Source of the DNA: an uncultured Gemmatimonadales bacterium
Lineage (GTDB): Bacteria; Gemmatimonadota; Gemmatimonadetes; Longimicrobiales; Gaopeijiaceae
DNA length: 20,944 bases
Assembly (NCBI GenBank): GCA_937983085.1
Contig: CALJKZ010000650.1
Location: 1 to 20,944 of the forward strand
Direction of reading: 5' to 3'
The translations under genes and the position numbers were made by a program. Below the pieces are notes generated by a model. It did no database searches and was not told the origin of the DNA. It worked only from the letters and a program-made list of their open reading frames with translations. Below are positions 14,420 through 20,944 of this stretch, one piece after another (within the stretch, counting starts at the first letter, position 1; every line of letters begins with the position of its first letter).

Positions 14420-15100
14420 TCACTCCTCGCGGAGTGCGGCATCCTGGTCCTGCGCGTCGATGGCAAAGCAGTAGAAGTAGCCGTTGCCGCCGGTGGCCTG
14501 CAGGTTCTCCTGACTGCACCCCCGCGATCCGTGGGCCGAGTTCCAGGACGTGGGGTTCTGTCCGCCGCCCTGCCGGTCGTGGTGCCCCACCTGCGCGCTG
14601 CCGTCGGCGCTGGTGCTCGTCCAGTTGTCGCACGCGTCGTGGCCCTCGGCCGTAACGGCGCGGCCGTCGAGGGTCGACCCGGTGAGAATGTCGTGCTGGT
14701 TCGGCGAGTCCCCCCGACCATTCACCATGCTCCCCTTCTCGGTGAGGATGGACTCCTTGGTCAGGTTGGCCGCGTCGGAATGGAGCTGATCCACGTTCTC
14801 CGCGATGAGCTCGCCTGCGTAGTTGTGCCACGGACCGCTTCCGATCCGGTCGCGGGCGTTGACGGCGGCTTCTCCGCCCATGGAGACGGTGCTCAGGTAG
14901 GCCCGCCAGGTGATGTCGCCGAAGCCCACGGCGTAGGCGAGGTCCTGGCAGTGCTGGTCGGCGCCGGCGAGGCCCCCGAGATCGGCTCCGCTACCGGAAC
15001 CGGCGCTCGTGATGAAGAAGCTCATGTCCGAGTCCTGGGCCGAGACGGGTGCGACGCCGAAGACGAGGAGGAGGGCGAGGGTCGTTGCGAGTCTCTTCAC
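14420..15100 (-). CDS. Secreted lectin-like protein (C-type-lectin/endostatin-like fold)
   Basis: 226 residues. A Sec signal peptide (MKRLATTLALLLVFGVAPVSA) is predicted to be cut after Ala21. The mature part contains GLAGADQHCQDLA, WRAYLSTVSMGGEAAVNARD, GSGPWHNYAGELIAENVDQL and NGRGDSPNQHDILTGSTLDG, with NPTSWNSAHGSRGCSQENL and FYCFA at the end. This pattern belongs to proteins often annotated as 'lectin' in related genomes. Cys51, Cys157, Cys195 and Cys211 could form two disulfides in the periplasm or outside the cell. The GTG start is supported by GGAG 8 nt upstream. Ligand binding is not demonstrated. It is the first gene of the lectin-peptidase-symporter cluster. Confidence 0.85.
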   Translation of the reverse strand: MKRLATTLALLLVFGVAPVSAQDSDMSFFITSAGSGSGADLGGLAGADQHCQDLAYAVGFGDITWRAYLSTVSMGGEAAVNARDRIGSGPWHNYAGELIAENVDQLHSDAANLTKESILTEKGSMVNGRGDSPNQHDILTGSTLDGRAVTAEGHDACDNWTSTSADGSAQVGHHDRQGGGQNPTSWNSAHGSRGCSQENLQATGGNGYFYCFAIDAQDQDAALREE

Positions 15101-15278
15101 GGTGATGGCTCCTTCGTGTGTGTGGGCAATGCGGTCCACCGCGGTCCCGAGCGCCGAAATGTCCGCAGGGTGATGGCACCGGGCAAGGCGTTCGCGCCGG
15201 GTGAGGCGGTTCCGTACCTTCGGCGCCCGAGCGGACCGACCGCCCACAGCACGCTCCCCCCGAACGGTTTCGGATCGG
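15101..15278. other. Divergent promoter region between the lectin and antiporter genes
   Basis: 178 bp, GC-rich. It must hold promoters for both directions, but I see no convincing -35/-10 pair or operator. A GTG at 15201 is in frame with the antiporter, but the residues it would add do not look like a conserved start. Confidence 0.4.
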
Positions 15279-16949
15279 ATGCCCGGGATCCCACTCCTCA
15301 TCGGCTCACCGGCCCAGGTGGTCGACGCCACGCCCGACGAAGCCCGGCTCATCGCCATCGTGGGGAGCGTCCTGGTCCTGCTCCTCCTCTGCGTCATCGC
15401 ACGGGCGGTGTCCCGACGGTTCGGGCTTCCCGACGCGGTCACGCTCGTCGCTGTCGGCGCCGTAGCCGGCCTTCTGGCGGAACGCTTCGCGCCCCTCGGC
15501 GCCCTCGGGGAGATGGTCGTAACGCCGTCCGTCGTGTTCTTCGTCTTCGTGCCCACGCTGGTCTTCAACTCGGCGTTCAGCATGGATGCCCGGGCGCTCC
15601 GGGAGAACCTCGCTCCCACGCTCACCCTCGCCATTCCCGGGCTGCTGCTGTCCACGACGGTCATCGGGGGGATTCTCTACTGGAGCGTACCGCTCTTCGG
15701 CGTGAGTCTGGCGTGGCCCGAGGCGCTCCTCCTCGGCTCCATCCTGTCGGCCACCGAGCCGGTGGCGGTGGTGAGCATGTTCGCGCGGGTGGGTGCTCCC
15801 AAGCGTTTGAGCGTCCTGGTGGAAGGCGAGAGCCTCTTCAACGACGCCACCGCCATCGCCCTCTCCCGGGTGCTCCTGGGCATCATGGCCACCGGCGCCG
15901 TGGGCAATCCGTTCTTCCACGGCCTCACCGAGTTCCTGCTTCTTTTCTCGGGCGGGGTGCTGGTGGGGTGGGCGCTGGCTCTCGCCGCGGGGTTCGTGCT
16001 CGGCGCGGTGCACGGCGACACGCTGGTGGAGATCACCATCACCACGCTCCTCGCGTACCTGGCCTTCTACTTGGGGGAGCACACCTTCGGGGTGAGCGGC
16101 GTCATGGCCGTCGTCATGGCCGGCATCGTCATGGGCGGGTGGGGCAGGGCGAAGATCTCGCCCTCGGTGTCCGACTACCTCTCCGACTACTGGGAGTACT
16201 TCGCCGGCCTGGCCAACTGGGTCATCTTCCTCCTCGTCGGCCTCACCATCGATCTCGGCTCCCTCGTCGACTCCCTTCCCATCCTCGTATGGGTCGTCGG
16301 CGCCATGTTCCTCGCCCGGGCCCTGGCCATCTACACCCTCCTGCCGGTGGCCAACCGTCTGACCGGCGCCGAGCCCGTGGATCGCGGCTACCAGACCGTC
16401 ATCCTGTGGGGCGGCGTCCGCGGGGGCATCGCGCTCGCCATCGCGCTCTCCCTGCCGGCATCGGTCCCCAACCGGGACCTCCTCATCACACTGACGGCGG
16501 GCGCCGTCCTGGTATCGCTGATCACGCAGATGTTCACCATCGAGCGTGTGGTTCGGTTCTTCCGCCTCGACCAGCCCACCCTGGCGGACCGTCTAGCCAA
16601 GCTCGAGGCCCAGATCGCCGCCCGGCAGCGGGCGCTGGACGAGATTCCCGACCTTCAGGGCGGGAGACTCTTCAGCCGGACGGTGGCCGCCGAGACCGAG
16701 GAGCGGACGCGCCGCGCCCTCGAACGGGAACGGGAGGCGCTCGCAGAGCTCCGCGCAGCGGGCCTCGATCGGGCCCAGGAGCAGCGCCTCCTGTACCTCC
16801 GGTGCTTCGCGGCGGAGCGCCATCAGTACTACCGGATGTTGTCCCTGGGACATCTCAGCGAGCGGGCCTACCGCAACCTCGCCCACTCCCTCGCCCTCCA
16901 GATCGAGGCGGTGCGCCATGAGGGGCGGATTCCCGAGTTCACCCTCCTT
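15279..16949 (+). CDS. CPA1/NhaP-type Na+/H+ antiporter, membrane part of a frameshifted gene
   Basis: From the ATG at 15279 the frame encodes about 12 membrane helices. Antiporter motifs include SILSATEPVAVVSMF and LVEGESLFNDATAIALSRVL, which carry the conserved acidic residues of CPA1 exchangers, and VILWGGVRGGIALAIALSLP. A cytoplasmic helical linker (AKLEAQIAARQRALDEIPD and onward to ALQIEAVRHEGRIPEFTL) follows. After about 16946 this frame stays open to 17426 but becomes Trp/Arg/Ser-rich sequence, the shadow of the next entry. The real continuation is in the frame at 16961, reached by a -1 shift. That second frame has a stop at 16919-16921, so the shift must lie between 16922 and 16961. 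One missing base explains it. No classical slippery heptamer is visible. Confidence 0.85.
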
Positions 16950-16960
16950 CGGGCGAGCGG

Positions 16961-17845
16961 ATGGAGACCATGGCGTACCGCGTCCTGGCCCGAATCCCGG
17001 GATTCCGGAGCCGGGTGGAACGGCTTCGGGCTCGTCGGGCAGCCCGAGACTACGAGGTGGCGTGGGCGCGGTACCGCGGCGACGAGCGTGCCTTGGCGGA
17101 CCTGTCCGAACTGGCCGAGAACATCGGTGCCCGGGACGAGGTCGTGGAGGAGCTTCGGGCGTACTACAGCTACTGGTACGAACAGGCGCGCGCACGCCTC
17201 GACCAGACCGCGGAGCTCTTTCCCGAGTTCGTTTCGACGGCCCAGCGTCGCTTGGCTGACCGGCTGGCCCTCCAGGCAGGAGAGGCGGAGATCAGGGAGC
17301 GCGTCCTGGCGGGAACCATCCCCGAAGGCGTGGCCAAGGACATGCTCACCGACATGCGCGGCGAGCTCGCCGGCCTGCGCGCCAGCGAGCCGGAGAAGCT
17401 GCTCGTGGGGCCCGACGAGCTCCTGAAGAAGGTCCCCTTCTTTCGGCGCCTTCCCTTCGAGGAGTTCCGGGAGGTGTCCAAGCGGCTACGGCTCCGCACG
17501 GCCCCCACCGGTGATCGTATCATCACCCAGGGCCGGCCGGGATCGACCCTCTTCCTCATCGCCCGCGGCGTGGTCCGTGTCACGCGAAAGGACGGGAAGA
17601 CCGTCCACGACGTCGCCACGCTCATGGCCGGTGACTTCTTCGGCGAGATGGCCCTCCTCCATGGAGGCCCTCGGACCGCCACCTGTCGGTCGGTGACTCC
17701 GTGCGCACTGTACGAACTGAGGCGCGCCGACCTCGACGCCGTCATCGAGGTCTGCCCCGAGATGCGTCAGGCCCTGGTGGATGCCGATCGAATCCGCCGG
17801 GAGGAGCTACGGGCCCTGGGCTCGGACCTCGCCGAGCTCATCTGA
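16961..17845 (+). CDS. C-terminal part of the antiporter: helical linker plus cyclic-nucleotide-binding domain
   Basis: 294 residues from ATG 16961. Residues 1 to about 140 are helical (RARRAARDYEVAWARYRGDERALADLSELAENI and following). The rest is a cNMP-binding domain: FFRRLPFEEFREVSKRLRLR, GDRIITQGRPGSTLFLIARGVVRV, and the phosphate-binding cassette FFGEMALLHGGPRTATC with its conserved Arg. Together with the membrane part this makes a single antiporter gated by a nucleotide, an architecture known in NhaP-type exchangers. The ATG has only a poor ribosome-binding site (GGAG three bases before the next ATG at 16970), so a separately translated subunit is less likely than a frameshifted single gene. 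Either the assembly has a base error or the gene is broken. Confidence 0.85.
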   Translation: METMAYRVLARIPGFRSRVERLRARRAARDYEVAWARYRGDERALADLSELAENIGARDEVVEELRAYYSYWYEQARARLDQTAELFPEFVSTAQRRLADRLALQAGEAEIRERVLAGTIPEGVAKDMLTDMRGELAGLRASEPEKLLVGPDELLKKVPFFRRLPFEEFREVSKRLRLRTAPTGDRIITQGRPGSTLFLIARGVVRVTRKDGKTVHDVATLMAGDFFGEMALLHGGPRTATCRSVTPCALYELRRADLDAVIEVCPEMRQALVDADRIRREELRALGSDLAELI

Positions 17846-17889
17846 GAGAGCGCCTCCCGGACCTCATCGGGGCAGCGGCTCGCGGAACT
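17846..17889. other. Convergent gap without clear terminator
   Basis: 44 bp between the antiporter and PhoD stops. No stem-loop with a T-run is visible. Confidence 0.4.
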
Positions 17890-19485
17890 CTAGCCGCCGC
17901 GCTCGGCCCCGGCGCGCCCGCTCTCCACCACGAAGGTTTCCAGAGTCTCCACTGGGGCCCCCGGCCGCTGTACGAAGGGCACCATCCGGTAGCGGGCCTC
18001 CATCCGGTCGGGGCGCACCGAGCAGCGCACGTACCCGCGGCGGGAGTCGTAGAAGTCGACGTGAGCGTTGTGCCGCAAGGCGGCCTCTCCCCACGACGTC
18101 ATCGGTTGGCCGTCGCCTCCGGAGGTGAGGGACGTGCAGGCGAACTCTGTGGCCACCACCTCCGAACGCTCGTTTTCGAAGTCGCGAAGCAGCCGGGTCA
18201 CCCAACTCGAATGGATGTCACCGGTGAGCACCACCGGGTTGGCGACGCCCGAGTCGGCCAGGGCCCCGAGCACTTCGTCCCGCTCGAGTGGATAGCCGTC
18301 CCATTTGTCCATGGACCACATCTCGGCCCCCTCGCGGATGTCCCGGAAGCGGGCCATGAGGACCTGCTGGGCCAGGATATTCCAGCGGGCTTCGGAGCGG
18401 CCGATCCCGTCGAAGAGCCACTGCTTCTGTGCCTCCCCGAGGAGGGTGCGACCGAGCTGCCGGTGCTCGGTGCACGACGGAGCGATGTTCCGGCCGCACG
18501 GCTGGTCGCTTCGGTACTGCCTGGTGTCCAGGAGGCTCATCTCGACCAGGTCCCCGAAGGCCAGTCGTCGATGCATGGCCATGGCCGGTCCTCTCGGCAT
18601 GGACGAGCGGCGCAGCGGCATGAACTCGTAGAAGGCCTGGAACGCGGCGGCCCGGCGGAGGAGGAACGCCTCCGTCGACTGATCGTCTTCCGGCACGTCC
18701 GCCGCCCAGTCGTTGTCCACCTCGTGGTCGTCGAAGGTGCCGAGCCACGGCGCGGAGGCGTGGGCCGCCTGCAGGTCGGCGTCGCCGCGGTACGTGGCAT
18801 ACCGGGCACGGTAGCCCGCCAGATCGACGGTCTCCGCTCCCTCGTGATGTCGGACTCCGCGGGGATTCCGCGCACCCTCGTAGATGTAATCACCGAGATG
18901 GACCACGGCGTCGAGGGGCTCTTCGGAGAGATGGCGCAGCGCCGTGAAGTAGCCGTGCTCGTAGTGTTGACAGGATACGAAGGCGAAGTCGAAGCGCTGG
19001 GTGGGTGCATCGGTGGCCGGGGCCGTCTTCGTCCGGCCCACCGGGCTCGCGTCGCCACCGACGTCGAATCGGTAGAAGTACTCCCGACCGGGTTCGAGTC
19101 CGTCGAGCTCGACGTGCACCGAATGTCCTAGCTCGGGCCGAGCATCCGCCGAGCCGGAGCGAACGATGCGCCGGAAGGCGGCGTCCGCGGCGACTTCCCA
19201 CCGGACGGCCACCGGGTCCAGATGCGCGGCCTGACCCTCGAGGGCCACCGGATCGAGGCGCGTCCAGAGGACGACGCCGTCCGCCGTCGGATCCCCACTC
19301 GCCACTCCCAGCCGGAACGGTCGATCCGCCGTCCTCAGCCGGCGGGCGGCCGAGCACCCGGGCAGGCCGCCCAGGGCCACCAGGGCCGCCGCCCCGGCCC
19401 CTGCGCGAAGGAAGTCCCTTCGGGACGCCCGTCGCTGGAAGAGTTCGAACCAGAGGCGACCGGTAGGATCGGGCGTGCCGGCCAT
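17890..19485 (-). CDS. phoD: PhoD-family alkaline phosphatase, Tat-exported
   Basis: 531 residues. The Tat signal SRRDFLRAG (21-29) is followed by a hydrophobic stretch and LPGC (41-44), which could be a lipobox. PhoD motifs follow: FRLGVASGDPTADGVVLWTRLDP, DFAFVSCQHYEHGYF, VHLGDYIYEG, LGTFDDHEVDNDW, MSLLDTRQYRS and VVLTGDIHSSWV. These supply the Asp, His and Cys metal ligands of this Ca/Fe phosphodiesterase-phosphomonoesterase family, which releases phosphate from organic esters outside the cytoplasm. The ATG overlaps the GDYXXLXY stop by one base (TGATG), so it is the last gene of that cluster. No Pho box is seen because the cluster's start lies off the window. Confidence 0.93.
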   Translation of the reverse strand: MAGTPDPTGRLWFELFQRRASRRDFLRAGAGAAALVALGGLPGCSAARRLRTADRPFRLGVASGDPTADGVVLWTRLDPVALEGQAAHLDPVAVRWEVAADAAFRRIVRSGSADARPELGHSVHVELDGLEPGREYFYRFDVGGDASPVGRTKTAPATDAPTQRFDFAFVSCQHYEHGYFTALRHLSEEPLDAVVHLGDYIYEGARNPRGVRHHEGAETVDLAGYRARYATYRGDADLQAAHASAPWLGTFDDHEVDNDWAADVPEDDQSTEAFLLRRAAAFQAFYEFMPLRRSSMPRGPAMAMHRRLAFGDLVEMSLLDTRQYRSDQPCGRNIAPSCTEHRQLGRTLLGEAQKQWLFDGIGRSEARWNILAQQVLMARFRDIREGAEMWSMDKWDGYPLERDEVLGALADSGVANPVVLTGDIHSSWVTRLLRDFENERSEVVATEFACTSLTSGGDGQPMTSWGEAALRHNAHVDFYDSRRGYVRCSVRPDRMEARYRMVPFVQRPGAPVETLETFVVESGRAGAERGG

Positions 19486-19964
19486 CAGAGCGGGTTCAAC
19501 CCCTCATCGCGAAGGCCCACCAGGACCGCTTCGCCACTGCCGGGATCGATCCGGAACTCGCCGTAGCGGGCGCCGGTGTAGCGCCCTGCAGTGCCCTCCT
19601 CGAAGAAGTAGGCGTTCGTGCCGAGCCAGACGCGACCGCCCCGCAAACTGAACGCCATGCCCAGGGGCGCGTCGTCTCCGTCGGCGAGGGAGGCCACGCC
19701 TCGGGCGTCCACGACGAGGGGTGCCCGGCGGGCCCTCGTCCGATCTCCGGACTGCCTCCACGACTCGATGGAGTCCGCCAGGCGGAAGCGAAGGGCCATG
19801 TAGTCTCCCTGCATCAGAGACCGGGGGTCCACGGGGGCGAGCTCCAGATAGATGGTCTCGCCGCCACGGATGATCCGCTCTTTTCCGTAGATGGCGAAGT
19901 CGATCCCGCCCGCGACCAGGAGGAGGCCGAGGAGGATGAGGCCGCGAGAAAGGCGCGGGTTCAC
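19485..19964 (-). CDS. GDYXXLXY domain protein
   Basis: 159 residues. One N-terminal membrane segment (LILLGLLLVAGGIDFAIYGKE) is followed by IYLELAPVDPRSLMQGDYMALRF (GDY motif at 53-55), the signature that names the family, then a beta-rich region and a C-terminal GEAVLVGLRDEGLNPL. Function is unknown. Family members are commonly encoded next to DUF4401/DUF2157 membrane proteins, as here. The GTG start overlaps the upstream DUF4401 stop by 4 nt (GTGA), and the stop overlaps the PhoD ATG by 1 nt. A longer in-frame extension to 20498 is only the shadow of the upstream gene. Confidence 0.9.
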   Translation of the reverse strand: MNPRLSRGLILLGLLLVAGGIDFAIYGKERIIRGGETIYLELAPVDPRSLMQGDYMALRFRLADSIESWRQSGDRTRARRAPLVVDARGVASLADGDDAPLGMAFSLRGGRVWLGTNAYFFEEGTAGRYTGARYGEFRIDPGSGEAVLVGLRDEGLNPL

Positions 19965-20944
19965 GGTGTCCCCTCCGACCCCGTGGGCGCTGCCACCGGT
20001 GGACTCGTGGACGCGTCGAGCCTCCGAGCACCCAGCAGCAGCAGCGCTCCGAAGGCCAGCATGATGTAGGACTTCAGCACGAGGCTCACGCCCAGGAGGT
20101 AGTAGAAGTGGACCACGTGAAGGAGGGCTCCGGCAATGGCCACTCCGATCATGGCCCGGTGCTGGAGTCGATAGGCGCTCACCGCCGCGAAGAGCGCTGC
20201 GGCGGTGCCCAAGAGGGGCCAGAGCGACAGCCAGTTCCGCGGGACCTCGGTCGGTGGCGTCCAGAACGCGAAGGCGGCAAAGGGTTCGGACGTCCAGGTG
20301 CCGACCGACAGGGCGAGGAGGAGGCCCGTGAGCGCCGGTCGCGCGACACGACGGGAGGGGCCGGCCATCCAGCGCGCTTCCCGGTCGATGAGGCGGTGCA
20401 CGCACCAGGCGACGGGAAGCCAGATGACGAGCCACGCCACGAACGCCGGAATGAAGGCCACCTCCATGCGGAGGTCCCAGAGTGCGTCCTCGCCCCACCA
20501 GAAGATCCGGACCGCCAGTGCCCAGGCGAGACAGGCGAGGAGGGGCGAGAGGGGCCGGGCGAAATGGTCCGGAAGGACGAAGACGAGGACGGAGCAGAGC
20601 AGGGCGGCGAAGCCTGCCGTCGCCGCAGGCGATTCGGTTCCGACGGCTACCGAGCCGATGAGGAGGAGCTGACCGGCGAGTGAAAGGGCCAACGCGAGTT
20701 GGCCGAAGAAGGCGCCTTCCCGGTCGGCCGAGTAGAGCCCGTACCCGGCGGCGAGCAGCACCATGCCTGCGACGGCGAACTCACCGGTCGAGTCGAAGTC
20801 GAAGAGGAGCATCACGAAGACGAACCCCGAGAGACTCGCCAGCCAGCCGGCAGCTCCGAGAACGAGGATGACGGCGCATGGCCTACCCGCCGAGCCGAAC
20901 GGGAGGGGGCAGGAACGGGTGCGGATGAAGGCAGGGCGGCTACG
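19961..20944 (-). CDS. DUF4401 family membrane protein, 5' end beyond the window
   Basis: Polytopic membrane protein with eight or more hydrophobic helices. The FFGQLALALSLAGQLLLIGS stretch is typical of DUF4401, and helices continue to YIMLAFGALLLLGARRLD. An internal GTG/ATG at 20815/20812 would give 284 residues, but the same frame stays open and hydrophobic upstream (AVILVLGAAGWLASLSGFVFV, with the GWLA of the family's first helix). The true start is therefore further up and probably outside the window. The first 20 or so codons at the edge look less family-like, so a start or a base error near 20880 cannot be excluded. Its stop overlaps the GDYXXLXY start. Confidence 0.8.
   Translation of the reverse strand, partial: RSRPAFIRTRSCPLPFGSAGRPCAVILVLGAAGWLASLSGFVFVMLLFDFDSTGEFAVAGMVLLAAGYGLYSADREGAFFGQLALALSLAGQLLLIGSVAVGTESPAATAGFAALLCSVLVFVLPDHFARPLSPLLACLAWALAVRIFWWGEDALWDLRMEVAFIPAFVAWLVIWLPVAWCVHRLIDREARWMAGPSRRVARPALTGLLLALSVGTWTSEPFAAFAFWTPPTEVPRNWLSLWPLLGTAAALFAAVSAYRLQHRAMIGVAIAGALLHVVHFYYLLGVSLVLKSYIMLAFGALLLLGARRLDASTSPPVAAPTGSEGTP

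Noticed and set aside
14531..16921. 796-codon plus-strand open frame across the lectin, divergent gap and antiporter
   Set aside because: It is antisense to the lectin gene and out of frame with the antiporter, whose motifs are unmistakable in another frame; composition is Arg/Pro/His-rich noise.

Overview
This is a gene-dense, GC-rich bacterial window (GC-ending codons, short intergenic gaps, many 1-4 bp start/stop overlaps). The gene mix suggests Gemmatimonadota or a related high-GC phylum: a secreted 'lectin'-type protein beside a P1 peptidase, a receiver-less sigma-54 activator with TPR partners, DnaE2, an amphi-Trp protein with a histone-H1-like tail, and a DUF4401/GDYXXLXY/PhoD cluster. 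That placement is inference. TGA ends many genes here, so the genetic code is the standard bacterial one.

Layout. 1-1051 (-): N-terminal part of error-prone polymerase DnaE2, running off the left edge. 1140-5645 (-): a four-gene operon of ZU5-like lipoprotein, TPR protein, sigma-54 enhancer-binding protein and TPR-HD-GYP protein. A well-formed -24/-12 promoter at 5699-5714 suggests that the activator controls its own operon. 5646-5963: a divergent regulatory region with two adjacent inverted repeats. 5964-6425 (+): an OsmC-family peroxidase whose redox-cysteine codon is TGA, with a SECIS-like hairpin just downstream, making it a likely selenoprotein. 6487-7538 (-): a P-loop kinase-like gene coupled to a DUF1697 gene that carries its own in-frame TGA. 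7607-8248 (-): H1-like tail plus amphi-Trp domain. 8408-9442 (-): class II fructose-bisphosphate aldolase.

9616-11914 (+): PP2C phosphatase, DUF3127 protein and zinc alcohol dehydrogenase. 11900-15100 (-): a coupled cluster of secreted lectin-like protein, P1-family peptidase and sodium:solute symporter, which could degrade extracytoplasmic peptide or amide and import the product. 15279-17845 (+): a CPA1-type Na+/H+ antiporter with a C-terminal cyclic-nucleotide-binding domain, split by an apparent frameshift. 17890-20944 (-): DUF4401 membrane protein (cut by the right edge), GDYXXLXY protein and Tat-exported PhoD phosphatase, all overlapping at their junctions.

The strongest leads are the UGA-for-Cys OsmC gene and the sigma-54 signalling operon that shares its upstream region.
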